Shown: positions 9,085-18,377, counted from the first letter of the stretch. The stretch is 64,000 nucleotides of DNA from an uncultured Clostridia bacterium (GCA_934454145.1 CAKSFT010000008.1:150410-214409); one strand, 5' to 3'. The notes: generated from the sequence alone by a model not told the origin. Numbers and translations: made by a program.

Positions 9085-10449
9085 ATGAATAATAAATTTG
9101 AAGAGTTTAAAAAAAGCATAAAAGGGAAAAATATCGGAGTTATCGGTGTCGGGATAAGCAATCTGCCCCTGATAAAATTTCTTGCAAAAAACGGCGCAAG
9201 AGTGACGGCATATGATAAACGCAGTGCAGAACAGCTGGGGGACACATATCGGGATTTATGCGGGCTTGGCGTTTCATTTTCACTGGGGGAGAATTATTTG
9301 CAGACTTTGTCGGGGGAAATAATATTCAAAACCCCGGGCATGAGATTTGACAACCCAAAGCTTTTGGAAGCACAGAAAAACGGGGCGGAAATCACTTCGG
9401 AAATGGAGCTTTTTGCGGAATTTTGCCCGGCGGAAATAATTGCGGTGACGGGGAGTGACGGAAAAACCACAACAACAACGCTGATACATTCCATGCTGGT
9501 GCGCGAAGGATACAAAACATGGCTGGGCGGCAACATAGGCACTCCGCTTTTTTGCTCTCTTGACGAAATCGGAGAAGAAGATATTGTTGTTCTGGAACTC
9601 TCAAGTTTTCAGCTTCACACGATGAAAAAGTCACCGCATGTTGCGGTTATCACCAATATATCACCGAATCACCTTGATATGCACAAGGACTATGCGGAAT
9701 ATATTGATGCAAAGAAGAACATTATGAAATATCAGACTGAGGACGACATACTGGTGGTGAACAACGAAAATGAAGTGACAAGAAAAATCGGAAACGAGGC
9801 AAAAGGAATAATACGTTCATTTGGGTATGACAGCACATGCGGTATATACGCCAAAGACGGGTTTATAAAACACGGGCAAGAAAATATATTGAAAATCGGG
9901 GACATAAAAATTCCGGGGAAACATAATGTGGAAAATTATATGGCGGCAATCGCCGCAGTGGGCGACAAGGTCAGCCGCGAAACAATTGAAGATGTGGCAA
10001 AGAATTTCGGCGGCGTAGAACACAGAATTGAATTGGTGAGAAAGCTTGACGGAGTGTCGTTTTACAACAGTTCTATAGATTCAAGCCCAAACAGGAGCAT
10101 AAACACCTTGAGTGTGTTCCCCGGCAAAGTTGTCATGATTGCCGGCGGAAAGGACAAAGGGATACCATATGATGAACTGGGGCCGGCGCTTGTGGGGCAT
10201 GTCAAGACTCTTGTCTTGATTGGTGCGACAGCCGGAAAGATAAAAGATGCTTTGGCGAAATGCGAGGGACACAAAAACGTTGAAGTGATTGAGTGCAATG
10301 AATATGAAGATGCAGTGAAGATTGCTTATGAAAAAGCAAAACCAAAAGGCGTGGTTTTACTGTCCCCGGCAAGCACAAGCTTTGACAGATTCAGGAACTT
10401 TGAGGAAAGAGGGAACCTGTTTAAGAAACTGGTGCAGGAGCTTAAATAA
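9085..10449 (+). CDS. murD: UDP-N-acetylmuramoyl-L-alanine--D-glutamate ligase
   Basis: Cytoplasmic Mur ligase that adds D-glutamate to UDP-MurNAc-L-Ala in peptidoglycan synthesis; 454 residues. N-terminal Rossmann domain (GVIGVGISNLPLIKFL), ATP-binding P-loop in the central domain (VTGSDGKTTTTTLIHSM), NISPNHLDMHKDYAEYIDAKK with the lysine normally carbamylated, and a C-terminal domain with NSSIDSSPNRSINTL and LSPASTSFDRF. The usual DSKATN motif reads NSSIDSSPNR. ATG start with CGGAG upstream. It is not in a dcw cluster; three M42 peptidase genes follow in the same direction. Confidence 0.95.
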   Translation: MNNKFEEFKKSIKGKNIGVIGVGISNLPLIKFLAKNGARVTAYDKRSAEQLGDTYRDLCGLGVSFSLGENYLQTLSGEIIFKTPGMRFDNPKLLEAQKNGAEITSEMELFAEFCPAEIIAVTGSDGKTTTTTLIHSMLVREGYKTWLGGNIGTPLFCSLDEIGEEDIVVLELSSFQLHTMKKSPHVAVITNISPNHLDMHKDYAEYIDAKKNIMKYQTEDDILVVNNENEVTRKIGNEAKGIIRSFGYDSTCGIYAKDGFIKHGQENILKIGDIKIPGKHNVENYMAAIAAVGDKVSRETIEDVAKNFGGVEHRIELVRKLDGVSFYNSSIDSSPNRSINTLSVFPGKVVMIAGGKDKGIPYDELGPALVGHVKTLVLIGATAGKIKDALAKCEGHKNVEVIECNEYEDAVKIAYEKAKPKGVVLLSPASTSFDRFRNFEERGNLFKKLVQELK

Positions 10450-10484
10450 ATTTTTGATTTTGCGAGAAAGGAAGGAAATGCACT

Positions 10485-11516
10485 TTGAAAGAAGTTTTGA
10501 AGAAACTGAGCAATATGCGCGGTGTTTCGGGATTTGAATATTTTATAAATGAAAAGATTGCGGACATAATGCGTGAATATGTTGACGAAGTATACATCAA
10601 TGCGCCGGGGAGTGTTGTCGCAGTGAAGAGGGCTCAAAACCCGGCGGCAAAAATTATGCTTGAGGCGCACTGTGATGAAATCGGTCTTATGGTGAAAGAT
10701 ATTGATGAAAAGGGATTTGTTACTTTTGTGAATATCGGCGGCGTGGACGGACGTATTCTGCCGGGGGCTGAAGTCACTATACACGGGACAAAAGAGGTCT
10801 GGGGTGTCGTGGGGGCTAAGCCGCCGCATTTGCAGACTGCGGAAGAATCGGCAAAGAGCGTCAAGATAAAGGACATGGCGATTGACACCGGCATGAGCCG
10901 CCGGGAGGTGGAAAAGTATGTGTCGGTGGGCGACAGCATAACACTCAGGACGGAAGCGGCAGAACTGCTGAACAACAACATCTGCGGAAAATCGATTGAT
11001 GACCGCGGAGGTGTCGCCGCGCTGATTGAGGTCATGAAGGCTGTGAAGGACGAAATGCTTTCGTGTGACATATATTTTGTTGCGGCAGTGCAGGAGGAAG
11101 TGGGTCTGCGCGGCGCCAAAACGGCGGCATACGGCATAAACCCCGACATGGCTGTGGCGGTGGACGTTTGCCACGGTGTGACGCCGGACAACTCGTACAA
11201 TGCATTTGAAACCGGGACGGGAACAGTGATTTCCAGAGGGCCGAATATCCACCCCAAGATGGCTGAAAAGCTGAAAAGCCTGGCAGATGAAAACGGAATC
11301 AAATACAGCATTGATGTGGACGGCGGCGACACAGGCACAGATGCCTGGGCGATACAGGTCGCACGAGCGGGCGTGCCGACGGCATTGCTGTCGCTTCCGC
11401 TGAAATATATGCATACATCGGTGGAAACGGTGAGCATGGATGACGCGGAGGCAACGGCGCGTCTTATGACGGAATTTATAAGAAATGTCAAGGGGGTTGA
11501 CTGGCTGTGCTTTTAG
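10485..11516 (+). CDS. M42 family metallo-aminopeptidase (first of three)
   Basis: Dinuclear-metal aminopeptidase (glutamyl aminopeptidase/PepA-FrvX type), probably a cytoplasmic dodecamer that trims oligopeptides; 343 residues. Metal-site motifs visible: EAHCDEIGLMV, the bridging Asp in DDRGGVAALIEVMK, the catalytic Glu pair in VQEEVGLRGAK, Asp in AVAVDVCHG, and a C-terminal His in LKYMHTSVE. The TTG start has an AGGAAGGA site about 8 bases upstream, 35 bases after murD. The next paralog overlaps its 3' end by 10 bases, so the genes are translationally linked. Confidence 0.92.
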   Translation: MKEVLKKLSNMRGVSGFEYFINEKIADIMREYVDEVYINAPGSVVAVKRAQNPAAKIMLEAHCDEIGLMVKDIDEKGFVTFVNIGGVDGRILPGAEVTIHGTKEVWGVVGAKPPHLQTAEESAKSVKIKDMAIDTGMSRREVEKYVSVGDSITLRTEAAELLNNNICGKSIDDRGGVAALIEVMKAVKDEMLSCDIYFVAAVQEEVGLRGAKTAAYGINPDMAVAVDVCHGVTPDNSYNAFETGTGTVISRGPNIHPKMAEKLKSLADENGIKYSIDVDGGDTGTDAWAIQVARAGVPTALLSLPLKYMHTSVETVSMDDAEATARLMTEFIRNVKGVDWLCF

Positions 11517-12517
11517 AAGAATTATGCAATGCATGCGGCATAAGCGGCGATGAAGGCGAAGTGCGGGAAATTATACTGAACGAAGTAAAGCCGTATGCCG
11601 ATGAAATCACCATTGATTCCATGGGGAATCTTATTTGTCTGAAAAAGGGGGATTTCCATGAGAAAAAGGTTATGATTTCCGCACACATGGACGAGGTGGG
11701 ATTTATTGTCAGCGGAGTTACAGACAAAGGTTATCTGGAATTTAAGACAGTCGGCGGCATTGACACAAGGGTCATTATATCAAAAAAAGTCTGTGTCGGC
11801 AAAAATAAAATTCCGGGTGTCATAGGGATGAAAGCAATACATTTGCAGTCAAAGACGGAAAGAGAAGAAGTGCCGAAAGTGAAATCACTTTTTATTGACA
11901 TCGGCGCAAAGGATAAGGAAGATGCCCTGAAGTATGTGGATTTGGGGGACTATGCTTGCTTTGCAACGAAATATGGAGAAGTGGGCGAAAATGCGATAAA
12001 GGCAAAGGCAATTGATGACCGTGCCGGGTGTTATATATTGACCGAACTTATAAAAAAGCCTGTGAAGTATGATACGTATTTTTGTTTCACTGTGCAGGAG
12101 GAAGTGGGTCTGCGCGGTGCGAAGGTTGCCGCATATCGCATAATGCCCGACATTGCGCTTGTCATAGAGTCGACAACTTGTGCCGATGTGCACAATTCGC
12201 CGACAGAGAAGAGCGTGACCGACATGGGAGGCGGTGCGGCTTTGAGCTTTATGGATTCGTCAACAATCGTGAACCGCGAATATGTTGAGTTTCTGAAAAG
12301 GATAAGCAACGGAATTGCCGTACAATATAAGAAAACCACAATGGGCGGCAACGACGCCGGTGCGATTCACAAAACAGGAGCCGGAATCAGGACGGCGTCG
12401 GTTTCGGTGCCGTGCAGATATCTTCATTCTCCTGTCGGTGTGTGTGCAAAGGCTGACATAGAGGCAGTGAAAAAGCTTGCGGAGAAATTTTTGGAAAGAA
12501 TTGATGAGGTGATATAA
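11507..12517 (+). CDS. M42 family metallo-aminopeptidase (second of three)
   Basis: 336-residue paralog of its neighbours. Metal-site motifs: SAHMDEVGFIV, DDRAGCYILTELIK, VQEEVGLRGAKVAAY, a Glu rather than Asp at the third ligand position (ALVIESTTCADV, as in some YsdC-like members), and RYLHSPVG. The GTG start overlaps the previous gene by 10 bases, and the stop is immediately followed by the next ATG. All catalytic positions look intact, so the three proteins could form homo- or hetero-oligomers with different specificities (inference). Confidence 0.92.
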   Translation: MLLEELCNACGISGDEGEVREIILNEVKPYADEITIDSMGNLICLKKGDFHEKKVMISAHMDEVGFIVSGVTDKGYLEFKTVGGIDTRVIISKKVCVGKNKIPGVIGMKAIHLQSKTEREEVPKVKSLFIDIGAKDKEDALKYVDLGDYACFATKYGEVGENAIKAKAIDDRAGCYILTELIKKPVKYDTYFCFTVQEEVGLRGAKVAAYRIMPDIALVIESTTCADVHNSPTEKSVTDMGGGAALSFMDSSTIVNREYVEFLKRISNGIAVQYKKTTMGGNDAGAIHKTGAGIRTASVSVPCRYLHSPVGVCAKADIEAVKKLAEKFLERIDEVI

Positions 12518-13483
12518 ATGGAAATTTTGAAGGAATTTAGCGAAGCCTTTGGCGTTTCGGGAAGAGAAGATGACATAAGGGACGTTATCACAAAATATGT
12601 TATGCCGTATGCAGACGAGGTGTCAGCAGATGCACTGGGGAATCTTATTGTGCATAAAAAGGGCACGGGGAAGAAAATCATGTTTGCGGCGCATATGGAC
12701 GAAATAGGTATTGTTGTGACCTTTATCGATGACAACGGTTTTTTGCGTTTTTCACAGGTCGGGGGGCTGAACAGAAAGGATATTTTATATTCGAGAGTCA
12801 GATTTGAAAACGGCATCGGCGGGGTTGTCGGGACGGAAAAGGACAACAAGGACAGGCTTATTTCAAAAATGTTTATAGACATCGGGGCGAAAAGCAAAGA
12901 GGAGGCAGAAAAACTGATTTCTGTGGGCGATATGGCGATGTTTGAGGGGGTGTTTGCCGCTTCGGGCGAGAGAGTGATTTCCAAAGCTCTTGACAACCGC
13001 GCCGGCTGTTATATTCTGGCGCAGACACTGAAAAAAATCAAATCCGAAAATGATTTGTATTTTGTTTTCACTGTGCAGGAGGAAGTGGGTCTGCGCGGCG
13101 CAAAAACAGCAGCATTTGGGGTTTTGCCCGAATATGCGGTTGCTGTTGATGTGACCGACACCGGCGACACTCCGAATTGTGAAGAAATGGCAGTAAAAAT
13201 GGGCGGCGGCGCGGCGGTCAAGGTTATGGACAGATCGGTTATTTGCAGCAGCGTTGTCCGCACAATGCTGATTGAATGTGCAAAGAAGAAAAATATACCA
13301 TATCAGCTTGAGGTTATGACAGACGGCGGAACCGATGCAGGGGCGATATCGCTTTCTGCCGGCGGCGTCATGACGGGCGGTGTGTCCGTGCCGACAAGAT
13401 ATGTCCACTCTCCTTCCGAGATGGCAGATATGTCCGATATCCGCGCATGCATTGATTTGCTTGTCGAATTTGCGGATATTTAA
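12518..13483 (+). CDS. M42 family metallo-aminopeptidase (third of three)
   Basis: 321-residue paralog, the shortest of the trio. Motifs: AAHMDEIGIVV, DNRAGCYILAQTLK, VQEEVGLRGAKTAAF, AVAVDVTDTGDTP and RYVHSPSE, with every metal ligand and the catalytic Glu present. The start codon follows directly on the previous stop (TAAATG), so it is coupled. All three genes share an identical 26-base block at the EE motif. Confidence 0.92.
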   Translation: MEILKEFSEAFGVSGREDDIRDVITKYVMPYADEVSADALGNLIVHKKGTGKKIMFAAHMDEIGIVVTFIDDNGFLRFSQVGGLNRKDILYSRVRFENGIGGVVGTEKDNKDRLISKMFIDIGAKSKEEAEKLISVGDMAMFEGVFAASGERVISKALDNRAGCYILAQTLKKIKSENDLYFVFTVQEEVGLRGAKTAAFGVLPEYAVAVDVTDTGDTPNCEEMAVKMGGGAAVKVMDRSVICSSVVRTMLIECAKKKNIPYQLEVMTDGGTDAGAISLSAGGVMTGGVSVPTRYVHSPSEMADMSDIRACIDLLVEFADI

Positions 13484-13501
13484 AAAGGGGAAAGCCTTGC
13501 C

Positions 13502-14371
13502 ATGAATTCAAAAACAAGAGGAATAATGTATGTGATTATGGCGGCATTCGGATTTTCTCTGATGAGTGTGTTTGTGCACTTGTCGGGGGATTTGCCGCCT
13601 TTTGAAAAGGCGTTTTTCAGGAATGCCGCGGCACTGATATTTGTGACGGTTGTTATGCTGAAAAACCATGTGAGCTTTGTGCCGAAAAAGGGAAGTGGAG
13701 TACAGCTTTTCTGCCGTGCGTTTTTCGGCACGGTGGGGCTTGTGTGCAATTTTTATGCGATTGACAGGCTGGTGCTTGCCGATGCAAATATGCTGAACAA
13801 GCTTTCGCCGTTTTTTGCAATTGTCTTTTCGGTGTTTCTCTTAAAAGAAAAACCCACAATTGTTCAGATTCTGGGGGTGCTGACGGCCTTTTTGGGGAGT
13901 GTGCTTATAATAAAGCCGACCGGAGGAAGCTATGCTTCTTTCCCGGCGCTGATTGGCGCCCTGGGCGGTTTTGGTGCCGGTGTGGCATACACATTTGTCA
14001 GGGCGCTGGGGAAAAAGGGTGAAAACAGTTATGTGATAATCTTTTTCTTTTCTGCTTTTTCCTGTCTTGTGTGTTTGCCGTTTATGATTATGAACCCTGC
14101 GGCAATGAGTCTGAAAAGCTTTCTCCTTTTGATGTGTGCCGGGATATGCGCATGCATAGGGCAGTCTGGCATAACGCGCGCTTACATATATGCGCCGGCA
14201 AAAGAAATTTCTGTGTATGATTACACCCAGGTGCTCTTTGCGGCGGTATTTGGCTTTTTTATATTTGGTCAGGTGCCGGATTTTTGGAGCATAGTCGGCT
14301 ATTGCCTGATTTGCGGCGCCGGAATCGGCATGTTCTTTTATAACAGGAAAAAGGAGCAGAAGGTGAGTTAA
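13502..14371 (+). CDS. EamA/DMT-family membrane transporter
   Basis: 289-residue integral membrane protein with two EamA repeats, about 10 predicted transmembrane helices and a Lys-rich C-terminus. The first repeat starts GIMYVIMAAFGFSLMSVFV with FFRNAAALIF and ends near FLGSVLIIKP; the second begins around ALGGFGAGVAYTFVRALGK. Such proteins export or import small metabolites; the substrate cannot be read from sequence. ATG 18 bases after the M42 stop with AAAGGGGAAAG upstream, so it is probably the distal gene of the murD-M42 transcript. Confidence 0.88.
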   Translation: MNSKTRGIMYVIMAAFGFSLMSVFVHLSGDLPPFEKAFFRNAAALIFVTVVMLKNHVSFVPKKGSGVQLFCRAFFGTVGLVCNFYAIDRLVLADANMLNKLSPFFAIVFSVFLLKEKPTIVQILGVLTAFLGSVLIIKPTGGSYASFPALIGALGGFGAGVAYTFVRALGKKGENSYVIIFFFSAFSCLVCLPFMIMNPAAMSLKSFLLLMCAGICACIGQSGITRAYIYAPAKEISVYDYTQVLFAAVFGFFIFGQVPDFWSIVGYCLICGAGIGMFFYNRKKEQKVS

Positions 14372-14482
14372 GTGTGGGAAAAAGAGCACAAAAAGATGCT
14401 TTCCGGTGAGCCGACAGAGTTTGACATTTTGTATTATGCGGCGATTGCAAAATTGCAGTCAAAAAAGATTTGGATTATATGA
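14372..14482 (+). pseudogene. Short ORF remnant at the edge of the AT-rich cassette
   Basis: A 36-codon frame starting GTG directly after the transporter stop, with a good ribosome site (AAGGAGCAGAAGG) inside the preceding gene. It begins WEKEHKKMLSGEPTEFD and stops at 14480-14482, just where composition turns AT-rich. The start looks like a real gene, and the KMLSGE segment is faintly like maltose-acetyltransferase N-termini, but that match is weak. It is probably the 5' stump of a gene cut by the neighbouring insertion. Confidence 0.45.
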
Positions 14483-14540
14483 TAAGTATTAGTCATAATA
14501 TCATACGTGAACGGTCTACTAATCAGAGGGGGTTTTAAAA

Positions 14541-16364
14541 TTGAAAAAAAAGCCAACATATTCTATCATAAATAATATTTTTTGGGTTTTTTCGAATCAA
14601 TTTAAATATGCTAAAACCTCATTTTTTCTACTCCTATTAATAATTCCACTCACAATTTTAAATAAGTTTTTACTAATTTATTTGCCCAAAAAAGTTGTTG
14701 CTGATGTTATTGCAGGAATACCATATTTTCAAATATTAAAATCTTTGGCATTTATTATAATGAGTATTTTCTTATCTGACACATTTATAAATGCAACAAA
14801 CACTCTTAATTTTGCTTTCTTTTGTCGTTTAAGACAAAAAATGCAATATAAACTCACTTTAAAAAATGTTTCTGTAAATTATCAAATAATAGAATCTCTG
14901 AAATATAGAGAAATGTACAGTAGAGCACAACGTGCTTTATGGGCTAATGGTATGCATTGTCCACTAACACAAATATCACAAAGCTTTGCAGAATTGATTA
15001 CAAATGTAATAGGCTATTGCTTTTATGCTGCTTTAATATGTGTGTTGAATCCATGGATCGTTGTTATATTAACTGCAACTTCATTTATAAGTTTGTACTT
15101 TACTAAAATTTATCAAAACTATGAATATAAAAATCGTGATAAGTGGACAGTTATTGATAAAAAAATATGGTACTTGCTAAACAAAAGTTCTGATTTTAAA
15201 ATTGCAAAAGATATACGTGTTTTTGGATTAGATAAATGGTTATCTAAACTGTATAAATCGTTATGTAAAGAAAGAATGAATTGGAATAAAAAGCTTTTAT
15301 ATAAAAAATTTCTATATAGCTTATCTGATTTAGTAATTATACTTTTTAGAGATGGTTTCGCCTATTATATTCTTATTTCTATGGTATTAGAGCAAAAAAC
15401 ATCCGTTGATAATTTTATACTATATTTTGGAGTCATTAGTAGTTTTGCGACATGGATTGGAAATATTGTTGAAAAATGTGATGAAATATATTCATCAGGA
15501 TTAGTTGTTTCTGATTTGAGAGATGTTCTATCGTGGGATGACGGAAATGCTGTGGATAAAGGCATAATAAATTTGCCCCAAAAAGAGATTGATGGTGATA
15601 TCAAAATTGAAAATCTTTATTTTAAACACGAAAACAGCAATGAATTTAATATTCAAGATGTGAATTTACATATAAAAAAAGGTGAAAAAATTGCTATAGT
15701 TGGTGAGAATGGAGCGGGAAAGACCACTTTAATTAAGATTATTTGCGGATTATACACTCCTGTATCCGGTGAAATAAAAATTGATGACATTTCTTCAAGG
15801 TGTTTTGAACAAAAAGATTATTTTGAGTTTTTTTCTGTTATGTTTCAGGATATGAATATACTGTGCGTTACAATAGCTGAAATAATATCTTCTAAGACCG
15901 GGGAGGATATAAACATTGATTTGGTATGGAATTGTATCAAACAAGTAGGATTATATGAAAAAATAATTGGTCTACCTAATGGCATAAATACTCCGTTGAA
16001 TAAGCAAGTTTATGATAATGGAACTGAATTTTCGGGTGGCGAAATGCAAAAATTAATTCTTGCGAAGGCTTTATATAAAAATTCATCGATTTTAATTTTA
16101 GACGAACCAACTTCTGCCATGGACCCTATAGCTGAATTAAGAATGTACAAAGATTTTAATAAACTTGTACGAAATAAAACAACAATCTTTATTTCACACA
16201 GATTAGCTTCAACTAAATTCTGTGATAGGATTATTTTTATGGATAAAGGACAAATTGTTGAAGAAGGTACACATAGTGAATTAGTACAAAAGGGTGGCAG
16301 ATATGCCAAAATGTTCGAAATACAATCGCATTATTACAAGGAGAATGGTGGTGCAAAACAATGA
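14541..16364 (+). CDS. Fused ABC exporter, half-transporter A
   Basis: 607-residue type I ABC exporter half: an N-terminal membrane domain (about residues 1-330, first helix near 27-50) and a C-terminal ATPase. Walker A is GENGAGKTTLIK (near 388), the signature EFSGGEMQKL (near 497), Walker B ILILDEPTSAMDP (near 517), H-loop FISHRL (near 551). No C39 peptidase domain precedes the membrane region. TTG start with GAGGGGG 9-15 bases upstream. The gene is much richer in A/T (AAA, ATA, TTA, AAT codons) than its neighbours and overlaps the next half-transporter by 4 bases (ATGA), suggesting a heterodimer. The cargo may be the peptide encoded at 18204. Confidence 0.9.
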   Translation: MKKKPTYSIINNIFWVFSNQFKYAKTSFFLLLLIIPLTILNKFLLIYLPKKVVADVIAGIPYFQILKSLAFIIMSIFLSDTFINATNTLNFAFFCRLRQKMQYKLTLKNVSVNYQIIESLKYREMYSRAQRALWANGMHCPLTQISQSFAELITNVIGYCFYAALICVLNPWIVVILTATSFISLYFTKIYQNYEYKNRDKWTVIDKKIWYLLNKSSDFKIAKDIRVFGLDKWLSKLYKSLCKERMNWNKKLLYKKFLYSLSDLVIILFRDGFAYYILISMVLEQKTSVDNFILYFGVISSFATWIGNIVEKCDEIYSSGLVVSDLRDVLSWDDGNAVDKGIINLPQKEIDGDIKIENLYFKHENSNEFNIQDVNLHIKKGEKIAIVGENGAGKTTLIKIICGLYTPVSGEIKIDDISSRCFEQKDYFEFFSVMFQDMNILCVTIAEIISSKTGEDINIDLVWNCIKQVGLYEKIIGLPNGINTPLNKQVYDNGTEFSGGEMQKLILAKALYKNSSILILDEPTSAMDPIAELRMYKDFNKLVRNKTTIFISHRLASTKFCDRIIFMDKGQIVEEGTHSELVQKGGRYAKMFEIQSHYYKENGGAKQ

Positions 16365-18163
16365 CATTAAAAGAAAATTTGATTATAAGTAAAAGAGGAT
16401 TTTTATATCTTTTCCAATTAGAAAAAACATACGCAATTATCTTAATTTTAACCTCTTTTCTCAAAGCAATTACTCCATACATATCAATATTTATGTCTGC
16501 AAAAATAATTAACGAATTAATATTAGGAAAAAGGAAGGAAGTTTTAATTGTATATATTTGCATCACTGTAGGGTTAACTTTTATTGCAATGATGGCAAAA
16601 AGCATATTAGAAAAAATGGAAACTTATCATTTGGATTTTCTTTATAAGAATGAACAAAAAGCCTTTGCTGACAAAATAATGAGAATGGATTATAATTTAG
16701 TAGAAGACGTTAACACAACTCATCTAAGGGAAAGAATAAGGATTGAAAGCCAAACAGGATATAATTTATATTATTTATATACATCTATTGCTAATATTAT
16801 GTATTGTATTTTTTCGATTATATCTGCTTCATCATTGACAATATCACTATTCTCAAATTCTCGAATTTCATTATTATTGAAACTATCATTAGTAATTGCA
16901 ATAAGCATACTTACAATTATAAATTATTTAACTGTCTATAAAAATCAAGTAATTGAATCTAAGTATTTCAAAGATGCAGTTGGATTCAATACAATGGGGA
17001 ATTATTTGAATGGACACTTGGATAATTATCAATCAGGTAAAGAAATAAGAATTTACAACATGGGGAAGATAGTTTCGAAAATTTATCAAAAACACATAAA
17101 TCGTGTTGATGAATTTATGTTTGATACCCACAAACAAATGATGTATTGGGGCATTATTAATAAATTATTTTCATACATACTTCAATTTATAGTTTATTCT
17201 GTGGTTATTTTGGGCGTAATAGAAGGTGGTATTGAAATTGGCTTAATTGTTCAATATGTTTCTTGTATAATTTTATTGGTTTCCGGATTTGAAAAGTTAA
17301 TTGAAAATGTGCAGAAATTGTTTCAAAACAATCAATATTTGAAAAATTATTTTAGTTTTTTTGATATGCCATCAAAATTTGATTCAGGAGAACTCAAAGT
17401 AGAAAAAGAAGAATACGAAATACAATTCAATAATGTGTCATTTAAATATCCGGGAACCGATGAGTTTGCATTAGAAAATGTTTCAGTTAAAGTACGACAA
17501 GGCGAAAAAATAGCTATAGTGGGAGAGAATGGCAGTGGTAAAACTACATTTGTAAAACTTTTATGCCGACTTTATGAACCTACAGAGGGCGAAATTCTTT
17601 TAAATGGAATTAATATTAAAAAATATGACTATTTAAGCTATTTATCAATTCTAAGTGTTGTGTTTCAAGATTTTTTCACTTTGTCGTTCACAATAGGCCA
17701 AAATATTGCCTGTGAAACCAATTATGATAAAGAGAAAGTAATTAATTGTTTAGATAGTTTAGATATGTTACCCGAAATCGAAAACTTACCTAGTGGTATA
17801 GATACCTATTTATATAAAGATATTGATAATTGTGGTGTTGAAATTTCCGGTGGAGAAGCTCAAAAATTAGCAATTGCACGGGCTTTGTACAAAGACACTC
17901 CGTTTATTATTTTAGATGAACCTACAGCGGCACTTGATCCTATTTCTGAATATGAAATATTTAAAAAAATTAACAAGATATCTAAAGACAAAACGACAAT
18001 CTATATTTCCCATCGGTTATCTTCTTGTTGCTTTTGCGATACAATCTTCGTGCTTCATAAAGGAAAGCTTATACAAGAAGGTGCACATAATACTCTGCTT
18101 AACGAAAGAAAAGGGAAATATTATGAATTATGGAATACTCAAGCCCAACTTTATCAAGAGTAA
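16361..18163 (+). CDS. Fused ABC exporter, half-transporter B
   Basis: 600-residue partner of the preceding gene with the same layout: membrane domain, then ATPase with Walker A GENGSGKTTFVK (near 388), signature EISGGEAQKLAIARAL (near 496), Walker B IILDEPTAALDP and H-loop YISHRLSS. Half A has DEPTSAMDP and B has DEPTAALDP, both with the catalytic Glu, so neither site is obviously degenerate. Same AT-rich codon use. No accessory maturation enzyme (radical SAM, LanM, YcaO) is encoded alongside. A 36-codon gene with a near-consensus ribosome site follows 40 bases later. Confidence 0.9.
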   Translation: MTLKENLIISKRGFLYLFQLEKTYAIILILTSFLKAITPYISIFMSAKIINELILGKRKEVLIVYICITVGLTFIAMMAKSILEKMETYHLDFLYKNEQKAFADKIMRMDYNLVEDVNTTHLRERIRIESQTGYNLYYLYTSIANIMYCIFSIISASSLTISLFSNSRISLLLKLSLVIAISILTIINYLTVYKNQVIESKYFKDAVGFNTMGNYLNGHLDNYQSGKEIRIYNMGKIVSKIYQKHINRVDEFMFDTHKQMMYWGIINKLFSYILQFIVYSVVILGVIEGGIEIGLIVQYVSCIILLVSGFEKLIENVQKLFQNNQYLKNYFSFFDMPSKFDSGELKVEKEEYEIQFNNVSFKYPGTDEFALENVSVKVRQGEKIAIVGENGSGKTTFVKLLCRLYEPTEGEILLNGINIKKYDYLSYLSILSVVFQDFFTLSFTIGQNIACETNYDKEKVINCLDSLDMLPEIENLPSGIDTYLYKDIDNCGVEISGGEAQKLAIARALYKDTPFIILDEPTAALDPISEYEIFKKINKISKDKTTIYISHRLSSCCFCDTIFVLHKGKLIQEGAHNTLLNERKGKYYELWNTQAQLYQE

Positions 18164-18203
18164 AGTTTTGAATAATTAACTGAATAGATATTAGGAGGTT
18201 ATT

Positions 18204-18314
18204 ATGATTTTAGATTTTGGCAAACAGCAGTTCAAAACATGGGAATCTGATAACTTCTTGATGTCTGCAATTCTATCACAAGCAACATCATATTTCTCCC
18301 GTAGTGAAAACTAA
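18204..18314 (+). CDS. 36-residue peptide gene next to ABC exporters (candidate exported peptide)
   Basis: Small ORF with a near-ideal ribosome site (TAGGAGGT, 18192-18199) 4 bases before its ATG, 40 bases after exporter half B and just before a strong terminator; it is the last gene of the cassette. The peptide begins MILDFGKQQFKTWESDN and ends in a Ser/Thr-rich part (SQATSYFSRSEN). It has no cysteine, no signal peptide and no double-glycine leader, and is weakly acidic overall. By position it is the likely cargo of the exporters (a pheromone, bacteriocin-like peptide or RiPP precursor). It could also be the stump of a longer gene. I know no family for it. Confidence 0.6.
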   Translation: MILDFGKQQFKTWESDNFLMSAILSQATSYFSRSEN

Positions 18315-18326
18315 AACCGCTTTTTT

Positions 18327-18377
18327 AAGCTGATTACTTCTGCAATTATTTTTGATTGCAGAGTGCATCAGCTTTTT
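18327..18377 (+). terminator. Strong terminator ending the AT-rich cassette
   Basis: Two stacked perfect stems: AAGCTGAT (18327-18334) with ATCAGCTT (18367-18374), and inside it TCTGCAAT (18339-18346) with ATTGCAGA (18355-18362), ending in a T run. It lies 13 bases after the peptide gene and marks the 3' limit of the cassette. Confidence 0.85.

Noticed and set aside
10326..11534. 402-codon minus-strand open frame opposite the first M42 gene
   Set aside because: It mirrors the codon bias of the plus-strand gene, is rich in His/Cys/Arg, and has no domain, start site or promoter of its own.
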